A stretch of DNA of 64,000 bases from Poseidonibacter ostreae. Lineage in GTDB: Bacteria; Campylobacterota; Campylobacteria; Campylobacterales; Arcobacteraceae. Made by a program: the position numbers and the translations under genes. Shown here in pieces: positions 8,124 through 16,509 of this stretch (positions are counted from its first letter, which is position 1; the number at the start of each line of letters is the position of its first letter). The notes beneath the pieces were generated by a model. It did not search any database, was not told the origin of the DNA, and saw only the letters and a program-made list of their open reading frames with translations. The stretch covers positions 47,882-111,881 of the forward strand of contig NZ_WFKI01000005.1 of assembly GCF_009208055.1 (NCBI RefSeq), written 5' to 3'.

Positions 8124-9263
8124 TTAAATCCACTCAGAAGCAACATCAATTACCTGATCACATACATAATTAACTTCTTCATCTGTTAAACTTGCATATA
8201 TTGGTAAAGACAATATTTGTTGATAATTATTTAATGCATTTGAAAATGCAGTAATTTTTATAGAATATTTTGTTTTATAATAAGAAAGTAAATGTAAAGG
8301 AATATAGTTAAGACCAGTAGCAACTCCTCTTTCTTTTAATGCTCTTGCAAAAGCATCTCTATTTCTTGAAACTTTTATAATAAACTGCGTAAAAATATGC
8401 TCATCTTTATATGTAGGTATTTCTATATGTTTAACACCTGTTAATCTTTTTGCATAAAGTTTTGCTATTTCTTTTCTTCTTTTTATAAACTTATCTGTTT
8501 TATTTAACTGTGCAAGTGCATAGGCTGCATCTAATTCAGATAAATCATATTTATGACCAATATCAACTACATCATATACATAATCTAAGTTTCCATAACT
8601 ATCATATGTAGTTGTTAGTGCATGAGTTCTAAGAAGTTTTGCTCTATTTGCTATCTCTTCATTATTTGTTGTAATAACTCCAGATCTAGAAATTGCATAT
8701 TTACTATTTGATGGATTTGTTGAGAAAATAGTCATATCTGCTCTTAAATTTCCTACTCTTTTTCCCTTATACATTACACCTAAAGCTGATCTACAATCTT
8801 CAATTAAAATAATTCCATATTTTTGAGCAATATCATAAATTCTATCTAAGTCAGGAGTTTGACCACCAACAAAAGTAATAATAGCACCTCTTAATTTTTT
8901 TGATTCATTTGCAGCTAAGGCTTTTTCAAACTTATCAACATCAATATTCATATCTTCCATATTAATATCAATAAATACAGGCTCTGCATCAAAATGTCTT
9001 ACAACTTCAGGTAAGTTTACAAAAGAGTTTACAGACATTAAAATTTTATCACCTCTTTTAAGTTTTATTGCACTCAAAGCAAGATGAATAGCTGAAGTAG
9101 AAGTTGATGTTGCAACTGCATATTTTGAACCAATGAATTTAATCATTTTTTCTTCAAATTCAATAGATTTAGATAAATCATCTTTTGATTCTAAAACACT
9201 TCTAATTTGAGTTAATTCTTCATTATCTAAAGATGCTTTATATATAGCAATATCTCTTTTCAT
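8124..9263 (-). CDS. DegT/DnrJ/EryC1/StrS family PLP aminotransferase
   Basis: A 379-aa PLP enzyme of the sugar-aminotransferase type. It has the AVATSTSTSAIHLAL cofactor loop, the DCRSALGV region where the family usually has DxAxA, and the FSTNPSNSKYAISRSG segment holding the Schiff-base lysine. Such enzymes aminate keto-sugar nucleotides for LPS, capsule or flagellin glycans. I place the start at the ATG at 9263: it forms TAATG with the nadE stop and has GGAG upstream. A frame extension to a TTG at 9278 would put that ribosome site inside the gene. The true substrate is not visible; lpxK as neighbour suggests an envelope sugar. Confidence 0.88.
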   Translation of the reverse strand: MKRDIAIYKASLDNEELTQIRSVLESKDDLSKSIEFEEKMIKFIGSKYAVATSTSTSAIHLALSAIKLKRGDKILMSVNSFVNLPEVVRHFDAEPVFIDINMEDMNIDVDKFEKALAANESKKLRGAIITFVGGQTPDLDRIYDIAQKYGIILIEDCRSALGVMYKGKRVGNLRADMTIFSTNPSNSKYAISRSGVITTNNEEIANRAKLLRTHALTTTYDSYGNLDYVYDVVDIGHKYDLSELDAAYALAQLNKTDKFIKRRKEIAKLYAKRLTGVKHIEIPTYKDEHIFTQFIIKVSRNRDAFARALKERGVATGLNYIPLHLLSYYKTKYSIKITAFSNALNNYQQILSLPIYASLTDEEVNYVCDQVIDVASEWI

Positions 9264-10030
9264 TATTTCAAGCTCCAATTAATATTTGCAATTGTTGGTA
9301 ATTTACCTTTAAAGGCATTTGATTTCATTCTATAATCTAACATATCTACTAATTTTTTTTCAAAACCAGTTGATATTAATTCTTCTTTACTCTTTTTTTC
9401 ATCAACTAAAAGTTTTAATGCATCATCCATTTGTTTATATGAATATCCAAGTTCATCTTCATCCGTTTGATCTTCCCAAAGGTCTGCACTTGGAGCTTTT
9501 GTAAGAATTGAGTCAACAACTCCTAAATGTTTTGCAAATTCAAATTCATCACTTTTATACATTTGACCAATTGGATTAATAGCACAAGCAATATCACCAA
9601 AAATTGTTCCATAACCTAATAATAATTCACTTTTATTTGAAGTTCCTACTACTAAAGATTTTTCACGTGAAGATACATCATAAAGTACAGACATTCTCAT
9701 TCTTGCAGAAAAATTCCCAATTCTTAATTTATCTTCATCCATATTGTTTATAAAAGACTCAACCATTGGTGCTATTGAGATGATTTCATATTTAATATTA
9801 AATTTTTCACAAAGCTCAACTGCATGGTCTGTTGAACTTTGTGATGAAAATTGTGAGGGCATTAAAACACAGTTTAACTTATCTCCGAAAACTTCTTTAC
9901 AAAGTACTGCAACTACTGCTGAATCTAATCCACCTGATAATCCAACTGTAACTTTCTCTAACCCAGACTTTTCAACTTCACTTTTTAAAAAGTCAATTAA
10001 TTGTATTTTTATATTTGGCCAATTTATCAA
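9263..10030 (-). CDS. nadE: NAD+ synthetase, ammonia-dependent type
   Basis: A 255-aa cytoplasmic enzyme that amidates nicotinic acid adenine dinucleotide to NAD+ with ATP. The PP-loop SGGLDS is at 32-37. The later GTSNKSELLLGYGTIFGD and KAPSADLWEDQTDEDELGYSY blocks are diagnostic. There is no glutaminase domain, so ammonia is used directly. The length is typical of the short form. It is translationally coupled to the aminotransferase by TAATG and lies 21 bases after the small gene upstream. Confidence 0.95.
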   Translation of the reverse strand: MINWPNIKIQLIDFLKSEVEKSGLEKVTVGLSGGLDSAVVAVLCKEVFGDKLNCVLMPSQFSSQSSTDHAVELCEKFNIKYEIISIAPMVESFINNMDEDKLRIGNFSARMRMSVLYDVSSREKSLVVGTSNKSELLLGYGTIFGDIACAINPIGQMYKSDEFEFAKHLGVVDSILTKAPSADLWEDQTDEDELGYSYKQMDDALKLLVDEKKSKEELISTGFEKKLVDMLDYRMKSNAFKGKLPTIANINWSLK

Positions 10031-10051
10031 TTATAATCCTTTATATAATAA

Positions 10052-10264
10052 TTATATCTCATCTTTTTTTGTTTTTTCATAAATCTCATCTAAATACTCT
10101 GCAGTTATCGATGATACGTTCTGTTTTCTACCATTTAATTGATTTACAATATCTTCTAATTCTTCTTCTTGAAAATATTCAAGATAATTAGGGTTGATAT
10201 CTATTACTTCATTTTTATTAATCTTTAGTAACTCTTTTATTTGAACTATTAATTCTTCTTTCAT
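10052..10264 (-). CDS. Small acidic protein of unknown function
   Basis: A 70-aa acidic protein (start MKEELIVQIKELL) predicted to be mainly helical, with no cysteines, signal or membrane segment. It is flanked 3 bases downstream of a BFD-like [2Fe-2S] gene and 21 bases upstream of nadE, all on one strand, so it is almost certainly expressed with them. I do not recognise a family. It could be an accessory to the neighbouring iron-sulfur proteins, but that is only context. Confidence 0.65.
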   Translation of the reverse strand: MKEELIVQIKELLKINKNEVIDINPNYLEYFQEEELEDIVNQLNGRKQNVSSITAEYLDEIYEKTKKDEI

Positions 10265-10267
10265 CTT

Positions 10268-10498
10268 CTAATTCTTTACAAATTTATTTACTATTTCTTC
10301 TAAATATAGTTCCATCTTTTCCACGCCTTTATCATGACTTGGATTTATGCATGATTTACAACAAGTACCTGCGTCTGTTAACTCTCCAATCTCTTCAATT
10401 GAAGAAGCTCCTCTATCTTTTATAGCATGAATAATCTCACCTAATGTTGTATGTTTGCAAGTACAAACTTCATATGAGTGTTGAAATTTTCTAGACAT
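10268..10498 (-). CDS. BFD-like [2Fe-2S] protein, copy B
   Basis: A 76-aa protein with the bacterioferritin-associated ferredoxin-like (Fer2_BFD) cysteine pattern: C12-x-C14 near the N terminus and C47-x2-C50 after an AGTC turn, with an extra C46. Such domains bind a [2Fe-2S] cluster and act as stand-alone electron carriers or as parts of NifU, nitrite reductase and BFD. The start codon overlaps the stop of copy A by one base (TAATG). It shares the SYEVC-x-CK opening and the spacing of copy A, so the two arose by tandem duplication. The redox partner is not evident. Confidence 0.82.
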   Translation of the reverse strand: MSRKFQHSYEVCTCKHTTLGEIIHAIKDRGASSIEEIGELTDAGTCCKSCINPSHDKGVEKMELYLEEIVNKFVKN

Positions 10499-10731
10499 TA
10501 TACTCTCTTATTTTTAATTTCATTTAATATATCTTTACAATATATTTTCTTTTTTAATTTTCCATTATCGCCCTCTTTAAAAATACAATGTCTACATTCA
10601 GTACCTGCTGTAGTTAAGTCTTGTATATCTCTTAAAGTTGGTTCACTCTTATCTTCAAGTGCTAAAACAATTTGTTCAATAGAAACTCTTTTACAATTAC
10701 AAACTTCATATGAAGTATCAAAACCTAACAT
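10498..10731 (-). CDS. BFD-like [2Fe-2S] protein, copy A
   Basis: A 77-aa paralog of the next gene, with C11-x-C13 and C46-x2-C49 and the same TAGTEC turn. The tail differs and is Lys-rich. It overlaps the stop of the upstream TerB/J-domain gene by one base, so three genes are coupled stop-to-start. The association of a J-domain co-chaperone with two small iron-sulfur proteins hints at a role in cluster delivery or assembly, but no scaffold or desulfurase is present here, so that stays inference. Confidence 0.82.
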   Translation of the reverse strand: MLGFDTSYEVCNCKRVSIEQIVLALEDKSEPTLRDIQDLTTAGTECRHCIFKEGDNGKLKKKIYCKDILNEIKNKRV

Positions 10732-11486
10732 TAGATTCCTCTATCTTTTTTGATTAATTCATAAGCTTCATTTATCTCTTGAAGTTTTTTAGTAGCTTCA
10801 TCAATTATATTTTGAGCTTCACCACGTCCTGACATAATATCTGGATGATACTGTTTTACTAAGTTTCTATAACTTTTTTTAATAGTATTATTATCTTCAC
10901 TACTATTAGATTCTAAAACTTCATATGCTTTTTCTAAAGAGAGTGCATTTGAAGAAGCTTGATTAGAATAGAAAGCTTCAAAAGTATTAATTAAATTTTC
11001 AAAATCGTGTTTTTTAATTTTTAATGCATTTGAAATATCTTCAACAATCATTTTTTCAGTTTTGGAAAACTCTTTATCTATAAATGCAAGATTTAGTAAA
11101 TACTCCATAATTTTAACACGTTTTGAATAGTCAAATTTTGTTAAAGTGTATAAACTTTGACAAATTTCTAGAGTATTATCAAAACTCTCTTTTTGTTCTT
11201 TATATAATACTTTTAGTTTTTCTCTAACCTCTTCATTATTTTCAAAATGACTTGAAATATCATTAAATGTGTGTTTTAAAAGTTCTGCTTCTAATTCACA
11301 TACTTTTCCATCTGCCTTTGCAACTTTTGCCATTAAAGCTATTAATAGCCCTGCTTCATGATTTAATAAATCCCCATCAAAATTCTCTTTATATTTTAAA
11401 TTAATATTTTTAAACTTTTCTGTTTTATAGTTTTTTGCAATTATATATAATATAAATCCTATTATTAGTAGTACTATAATTTTCAT
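10731..11486 (-). CDS. DjlA-like membrane protein with TerB and J domains
   Basis: A 251-aa protein. A membrane anchor at residues 1-18 is followed by a TerB-like helical domain (about 45-165), which carries the paired KADGKV and DKEFSKTE acidic turns. A C-terminal J domain with the HPD motif (YHPDIMSG) begins about residue 185. Architecture and order match DjlA-type co-chaperones, which stimulate DnaK at the membrane. It is the first gene of the nine-gene minus-strand run and is coupled to the BFD-like pair downstream. The promoter must lie in the 132 bases shared with divergent tatB. Confidence 0.85.
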   Translation of the reverse strand: MKIIVLLIIGFILYIIAKNYKTEKFKNINLKYKENFDGDLLNHEAGLLIALMAKVAKADGKVCELEAELLKHTFNDISSHFENNEEVREKLKVLYKEQKESFDNTLEICQSLYTLTKFDYSKRVKIMEYLLNLAFIDKEFSKTEKMIVEDISNALKIKKHDFENLINTFEAFYSNQASSNALSLEKAYEVLESNSSEDNNTIKKSYRNLVKQYHPDIMSGRGEAQNIIDEATKKLQEINEAYELIKKDRGI

Positions 11487-11618
11487 ACTTTTCCTTAAAT
11501 TTTTATCTTAAATAACTCTAATAGATTTTATCTAATTTTACTTGAAAAATAAAATTAATTTGTCTTTTTGTTCTAATTGGATAAAATCTCTACTTTAAAT
11601 ATACATTGGAGTTAGATA

Positions 11619-12059
11619 ATGTTTGGAATGGGCTTTATGGAAATCTTTTTAATTGCAATTATTGCAATTATTGCACTTGGACCTGATAAACTACCTACGG
11701 CTATGGTAGAAGTAGCAAAGTTTTTAAAGAAATTTAAATCTGGAGTTGCAGATGCAAAATCAACTTTAGATAATGAATTAAATATAACAGAAATGAAAGA
11801 AGAAGCTAATAAGTTTAAAGCTCAACTATCAGATACAAAGATGTCAATGACAAGTAGTTCTAAAGTAGATTTAGGCCTTGATGATATTATGAATGATGAG
11901 CTAAAAGAAGAGAAACCAAAAATCAAAAAAGATAAAAAGAAAAAAGCTGAGAAAACTGAAAAAGCTGAAAAGATTGAAGAAGCTACAAAAGTAGAAGAAA
12001 ATCCAGCAAATAAATTTAAAGTTAATTTTGATGATGAAAAGAAAGAGGACAAGGCTTAA
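11619..12059 (+). CDS. tatB: Sec-independent translocase subunit TatB
   Basis: A 146-aa protein: an N-terminal membrane helix with a Glu at position 8, the LGPDKLP hinge, an amphipathic helix rich in Lys, and a long charged Lys/Glu tail. This is TatB rather than TatA from the long tail and the position directly before tatC. TatB forms the twin-arginine signal receptor with TatC in the cytoplasmic membrane. The ribosome site is GGAG, about 10 bases upstream of ATG. The stop overlaps the tatC start (TAATG). Confidence 0.92.
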   Translation: MFGMGFMEIFLIAIIAIIALGPDKLPTAMVEVAKFLKKFKSGVADAKSTLDNELNITEMKEEANKFKAQLSDTKMSMTSSSKVDLGLDDIMNDELKEEKPKIKKDKKKKAEKTEKAEKIEEATKVEENPANKFKVNFDDEKKEDKA

Positions 12060-12853
12060 TGTTTGATGATTTAAAACCACATATTGCGGATTTACGAAAA
12101 AGATTAATGATATCAGGATTATCACTTTTAGTGATGTTCTTTGCATGTTTTTTCTTCTATGAACCAATTTTAACATGGATGATGGTTCCTGTTGAAGCTG
12201 TTCTTCCACCTGATTCAAAAATGGTTGCAGTTGAAATACAAGAAACATTCTTCACAGCACTTAAAGTTGCATTCTTTTCAGGTTTTATCCTTTCACTACC
12301 TGTAATATTTTGGCAGTTATGGCTGTTTTTAGCACCTGGACTTTATGACCATGAAAAGAAACTTGTAGTTCCTTTTGTATTTTTTGCAACATTAATGTTC
12401 TTAATGGGTTCTTCATTTGCTTATTATGTAGTTGTACCTTATGGTTTTGAATTTCTTGTAAACTTTGGTTCTGCTGTTGTTACAATCTTACCTAGTATTG
12501 GTAAGTATGTAGGCTTTTTTACAAAACTATTATTTGGTTTTGGTGTTGCTTTTGAATTACCAGTAATTACATTTTTCCTAGCAAAAATAGGTCTTGTAGA
12601 TGATAGAATGTTAAAAGACTTCTTTAAATATGCAGTTGTTTTAATCTTTATTTTAGCATCACTTTTAACGCCACCTGATGTATTAACTCAATTCTTAATG
12701 GCAGGTCCACTTATTATTCTTTATGGAGTATCAATCTATATTGCAAAAGTTTTCAATCCTGCTCCAACAGAAGAAGATGAAGACGAAGATTTAGATGACG
12801 AAAAAGATGAAGAATTAGAAGAAGACTATGAAGATGAAAAAGAGAGAAAATAA
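12059..12853 (+). CDS. tatC: Sec-independent translocase subunit TatC
   Basis: A 264-aa polytopic protein with six membrane segments. It has the N-terminal HIADLRKRL signature, the QIQETFF-like VEIQETFFTALKVA stretch, and WLFLAPGLYDHEKK. The final 25 residues are a strongly acidic Glu/Asp tail longer than in many TatC proteins. TatC recognises the twin-arginine motif of folded exported redox proteins such as formate dehydrogenase. It overlaps tatB by one base and precedes queA by 6 bases. Confidence 0.95.
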   Translation: MFDDLKPHIADLRKRLMISGLSLLVMFFACFFFYEPILTWMMVPVEAVLPPDSKMVAVEIQETFFTALKVAFFSGFILSLPVIFWQLWLFLAPGLYDHEKKLVVPFVFFATLMFLMGSSFAYYVVVPYGFEFLVNFGSAVVTILPSIGKYVGFFTKLLFGFGVAFELPVITFFLAKIGLVDDRMLKDFFKYAVVLIFILASLLTPPDVLTQFLMAGPLIILYGVSIYIAKVFNPAPTEEDEDEDLDDEKDEELEEDYEDEKERK

Positions 12854-12859
12854 GAATAT

Positions 12860-13882
12860 ATGTTAGACCCCTTAAAAACTTCAAGCTATGATTATGATTT
12901 ACCCAAAGAACTCATAGCTTCAAAACCAGTTCATCCAGCAGATAGTGCAAAGTTATTGGTCTATAATAGAGAAACTAATACAATCACTCACTCAACATTT
13001 AAAAATTTAATGGATTTTTTACCTGAAGATATATCAGTTTTTTTAAATGATACAAAAGTTATAAAAGCAAGAATATTTGGTAAGAAATTATCAGGTGGAA
13101 AAGTTGAGTTATTACTAAATAAACCTCTATTTATGGATAGATATTTAGTAATGATTAGAGGAAAAGTAAGTATTGGAATGCTTTTATATTTTGAAGAAGA
13201 TATAATAGTAAAAGTACTAGAAATAAATGAAGATGGTACAAGAGTAGTAGAGTTTTATCAAAATGAAAAAAAACTTGATTTTTTAACATTAGTTGAGACT
13301 TTAAATAAAATTGGTCATTTACCACTTCCTCACTACATGAATAGAGAAGATAATGAAGAAGATAATACCAACTATCAAACACTATTTGCTAAAAACTATG
13401 GAGCAGTAGCAGCTCCTACTGCATCATTACACTTTACGCAAGAGTTATTAGAAAAAATTAATGATAAATATGATGTAAACTATTTAACACTTCATGTAGG
13501 TGCAGGAACATTTAAACCAGTTGATGCAGAAGACATTTTAAGTCATCCAATGCACAGTGAATATTTTGAAATAGGAAGAGAAGCTAAAGAGTCTTTAGAT
13601 AAAGCTTCTAAAGTACTTGCAGTTGGAACTACGGTTACACGAACAATAGAGTATTATGCAAGAAAAAATATGATTTCAGGAGAGTGTGATTTATTTTTAA
13701 ATCCAGCAAATGAACCTATAAAAGTTGATCACTTACTTACAAATTTTCACCTACCAAAATCAACATTAATTATGTTAATTGCATCATTTGTTGGTTTAGA
13801 AAAAACACTAGAGATTTATGAAGAAGCTATAAAAGAAGAATACAGATTTTTCTCTTATGGTGATGGAATGTTAATTATATAA
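12860..13882 (+). CDS. queA: S-adenosylmethionine:tRNA ribosyltransferase-isomerase
   Basis: A 340-aa enzyme that transfers the ribosyl part of SAM to preQ1 in tRNA on the way to queuosine. Family blocks are clear: YDYDLPKELIASKP, FLNDTKVIKARI, GAVAAPTASLHFT near 178-190, LTLHVGAGTFKPV, HSEYFEI and the LLTNFHLPKSTLIMLI end. The length is standard. It is tightly clustered with the tat genes and followed 15 bases later by a DnaQ-type exonuclease. Confidence 0.96.
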   Translation: MLDPLKTSSYDYDLPKELIASKPVHPADSAKLLVYNRETNTITHSTFKNLMDFLPEDISVFLNDTKVIKARIFGKKLSGGKVELLLNKPLFMDRYLVMIRGKVSIGMLLYFEEDIIVKVLEINEDGTRVVEFYQNEKKLDFLTLVETLNKIGHLPLPHYMNREDNEEDNTNYQTLFAKNYGAVAAPTASLHFTQELLEKINDKYDVNYLTLHVGAGTFKPVDAEDILSHPMHSEYFEIGREAKESLDKASKVLAVGTTVTRTIEYYARKNMISGECDLFLNPANEPIKVDHLLTNFHLPKSTLIMLIASFVGLEKTLEIYEEAIKEEYRFFSYGDGMLII

Positions 13883-13897
13883 AGAGGAATTTACACA

Positions 13898-14650
13898 ATG
13901 GCACATTATGTACTATTTGATACAGAAACTACAGGTAATAAAGACGACGATAGAGTTATTCAATTTGGAGCAATGATTATTGACCAAAAAGGAAAAGTTG
14001 AAGCTTACGATGAATTTTGTTCTACTGATGTTGGAATAAAAATTGAAGCAATGGAAGTTCACAATATTACTCCAGATATGATTGAAGGTAAAGTAACTGC
14101 AACTCAAACAACATTCTATAAAAAGCTTGAAGAGTTAAATACAAGTGAAAATTATATAATTGCACATAATATCTCTTTTGATATGGGAATGATAAAAAAA
14201 GAAGGTTTTGTAAATAATTATAAAGAAATTGATACATTAAGATGTGCAAAACATCTATTTTCTGAACTTCCTTTTCATAGACTTCAGTACTTAAGATATG
14301 CTCTTGATTTATATAAAACAGAAAAAATAGAAGCAGATAAACTTGGTATTACAATAAAAGCTCATGATGCACTAGGTGATGTTTTAGTAATGAAATTATT
14401 CTTATCTAAATTAGTTGCTAAATGTAGAGAAGTTTACCCAGACTATAATCCAATGGAAAAACTTGTTGAACTTACATCAACTCCTGTATATATCAAAACG
14501 TTCAAGTTCGGTAAACACAAAGGTAAAGACGTAGCAGAAGTTGCTAAAGAAGATTCAGGTTATTTAAACTGGATGAGAACAAATATGGATTTAGATGAGG
14601 ATTTAAAATATACTCTTGACAAAGTTTTAGGAAGTGCAAACCCTTACTAA
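13898..14650 (+). CDS. DnaQ-like 3'-5' exonuclease with C-terminal DUF3820
   Basis: A 250-aa protein. An exonuclease domain (1-175) has DTETTG (8-13), the IIAHNISFDMG block and the HDALGDV motif giving the DEDDh set. A short DUF3820-type module (about 195-245) follows with the FKFGKHKGKDVAEVAKED signature. This fusion is common among stand-alone exonucleases and differs from the DNA polymerase III epsilon subunit. It would degrade single-stranded DNA or RNA ends; the target is not known. The ribosome site is AGAGGAA before ATG. Confidence 0.88.
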   Translation: MAHYVLFDTETTGNKDDDRVIQFGAMIIDQKGKVEAYDEFCSTDVGIKIEAMEVHNITPDMIEGKVTATQTTFYKKLEELNTSENYIIAHNISFDMGMIKKEGFVNNYKEIDTLRCAKHLFSELPFHRLQYLRYALDLYKTEKIEADKLGITIKAHDALGDVLVMKLFLSKLVAKCREVYPDYNPMEKLVELTSTPVYIKTFKFGKHKGKDVAEVAKEDSGYLNWMRTNMDLDEDLKYTLDKVLGSANPY

Positions 14651-14719
14651 AACTACTATAAAGATTTATTCATATTAATTTCATTTTAATTACACTATAA
14701 TTTCTAAAAAGGTATTTAT

Positions 14720-16057
14720 GTGAATAAATTCTCAAGAATAGGTTTTATCCTTGCAGCTGCAGGTTCTGCTGTAGGACTAGGTAATATATGGAAGTTTCCA
14801 TATGTGACAGGTGAATATGGTGGTGGAGCTTTTGTAATAGTTTATTTATTAGCTATTTTATTTATTGGTTTAGTTGTTTTTTTAGCTGAAGCAGTAATTG
14901 GACAAAATGCACAAGCAAATGTTGCAACTTCATTTATAGAAACTTCAAAATCAAAAAATTCCAAATGGAAATTCGCAGGTATTATAATATTCTCAGGATT
15001 AATTATATTATCATTTTATTCAGTTGTATTAGGTTGGATATTAAATTATGTATTCACTTCCTTTTCAACTCTTCCAAGCGATGCTAAAACAGCCGGTTTA
15101 GCTTTTGAGACATTAATATCAAAAGATATTGCTTTACAACTTTTTTATCACACTTTAATAGCAGGAACTGTTGTTTATATCGTTTTAAAAGGTATTAAAG
15201 ATGGTATTGAAAGAATAAATCTAATTTTAATGCCCCTATTAGGTGTAATATTATTTGGACTACTTTTATATGCTTTATCTCTTGATAGTTTTACTAAAGC
15301 TCTTAGCTTTATGTTTACACCTGATTTTTCAAAGATTGATGAGAATGCTTTACTTGCAGCTTTAGGGCAAGCCTTCTTTACTCTTTCTTTAGGTGTTGGT
15401 ACAATTATGACTTATTCAGCATCTCTTGATAAAGAAGTAAATTTTGTAAAATCATCTGTACTTGTTGCAATTGTTGACACTTCTATTGCAATTATTGCAG
15501 GACTTATAATCTTCTCTTTTCTTTTTGAAGCAGGTGCACAAAGTTCAGCAGGACCTGGACTTGTATTTATTTCATTACCTGTGATTTTTTCAGGATGGGG
15601 AATATTAGGACAAGTTATTGCAGTTTCTTTTTTCTTAGCACTTGTATTTGCAGGTATTACATCTGCTGTTTCTATGATTGAACCATCACTAATGTATTTT
15701 ATAGAAAGATTTAATATGACTAGAAAAAAAGCCACTATTTTATGTGGTGGTACATTTTATATTTTAGGTATTATTGCCCTACTTTCAATGTCTACAAAAT
15801 ATGGAGCTGATTTAACTTTCTTTGGAAAAAATGCTTTTGATATAATGGATTTTATTACATCATCAGTTATGATGCCACTAGCTGCTATATTAACTTGTAT
15901 TTTCTTAGGATATTATGTTGATAAAAAACTACTTGAAGAAAAGTTTTTAAAGCATACTTCTAAAACACTATTTGAAACTTGGTATATTTTAGTTAAATAT
16001 ATTGTGCCATTTGTGATATTAGTATTGTTATTAAATAAGTTGGGAATTTTAAAATAA
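14720..16057 (+). CDS. Sodium-dependent transporter, NSS/SNF family
   Basis: A 445-aa membrane protein starting at GTG. TM1 carries the AAAGSAVGLGNIWKFPY signature (about 12-28), which forms the Na+/substrate site in LeuT-like transporters, followed by GGGAFVIVY. Eleven or twelve membrane segments can be counted, as in bacterial short NSS proteins. It imports an amino acid or related solute using the sodium gradient; the substrate cannot be told. It stands alone, with a strong palindromic terminator at its 3' end. Confidence 0.92.
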   Translation: MNKFSRIGFILAAAGSAVGLGNIWKFPYVTGEYGGGAFVIVYLLAILFIGLVVFLAEAVIGQNAQANVATSFIETSKSKNSKWKFAGIIIFSGLIILSFYSVVLGWILNYVFTSFSTLPSDAKTAGLAFETLISKDIALQLFYHTLIAGTVVYIVLKGIKDGIERINLILMPLLGVILFGLLLYALSLDSFTKALSFMFTPDFSKIDENALLAALGQAFFTLSLGVGTIMTYSASLDKEVNFVKSSVLVAIVDTSIAIIAGLIIFSFLFEAGAQSSAGPGLVFISLPVIFSGWGILGQVIAVSFFLALVFAGITSAVSMIEPSLMYFIERFNMTRKKATILCGGTFYILGIIALLSMSTKYGADLTFFGKNAFDIMDFITSSVMMPLAAILTCIFLGYYVDKKLLEEKFLKHTSKTLFETWYILVKYIVPFVILVLLLNKLGILK

Positions 16058-16072
16058 GAAAAAGAAAGAAAC

Positions 16073-16098
16073 AATAAGCAGATTTAAATCTGCTTATT
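16073..16098. terminator. Perfect 26-base palindrome shared by convergent genes
   Basis: Two 13-base arms (16073-16085, 16086-16098) are fully complementary with no spacer, followed by A-rich sequence on the plus side and preceded by A-rich sequence (T-rich on the minus strand). It lies between the transporter stop and the cold-shock gene stop and most likely ends both transcripts. Confidence 0.78.
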
Positions 16099-16106
16099 GA
16101 AAAAAC

Positions 16107-16325
16107 TTACAGAATTGTAACGTTTTGAGCTTGAGGTCCTTTTTGACCTTCACCGATTTCAAAAGACACTTTTTGTCCTTCTTCAAGAGAAACTCTACCA
16201 TAACCTGTGTTATTGATTTGTCTAAAGTGTACGAATACATCATCGCCACCAGTCTCTTGTTGGATAAATCCAAAACCTTTTTCACTATTGAACCATTTTA
16301 CAGTTCCGTTAACTTGTTCTGCCAT
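16107..16325 (-). CDS. Cold-shock domain protein (CspA family)
   Basis: A 72-aa nucleic-acid-binding protein with both RNA-binding motifs of the cold-shock fold, KGFGFI and DVFVHF, after the NGTVKWFNSEKG opening. I take the ATG at 16325 (MAEQVNG) as the start; AAGGA lies about 9 bases upstream and the family begins here. The open frame runs nine codons further up without support. It is an RNA chaperone of single-domain type. The roughly 180-base A/T-rich upstream region could hold a cold-responsive leader, though I see no clear cold-box. Confidence 0.93.
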   Translation of the reverse strand: MAEQVNGTVKWFNSEKGFGFIQQETGGDDVFVHFRQINNTGYGRVSLEEGQKVSFEIGEGQKGPQAQNVTIL

Positions 16326-16509
16326 TGCAAAATCCTTATAATTGTAATACACTCTATTTCTAAAGTGGTCGAAAATAAAAAGTAAATACTCTTCTATGTT
16401 TCAGTTATTAAAGTATAGCAAAAAAATTTTACAATATCAATATTTTTTCACTTTTATACAAAAAAAAGGCAATAGTTACACTAATGATGTATAAAAGTTG
16501 TATATTTAG

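Noticed and set aside
8124..9278. Upstream TTG start at 9278 for the DegT-family gene
   Set aside because: The ATG at 9263 overlaps the nadE stop as TAATG and has GGAG upstream; the TTG would place that site inside the coding region.
11822..12248. Minus-strand open frames across the tatB/tatC junction
   Set aside because: Phe/Ser/Leu-rich shadows of Lys/Glu-rich coding on the other strand, with no ribosome site or family match.
16107..16352. Upstream start at 16352 for the cold-shock gene
   Set aside because: The family begins at MAEQVNG (16325), which has an AAGGA site; the extension has no support.
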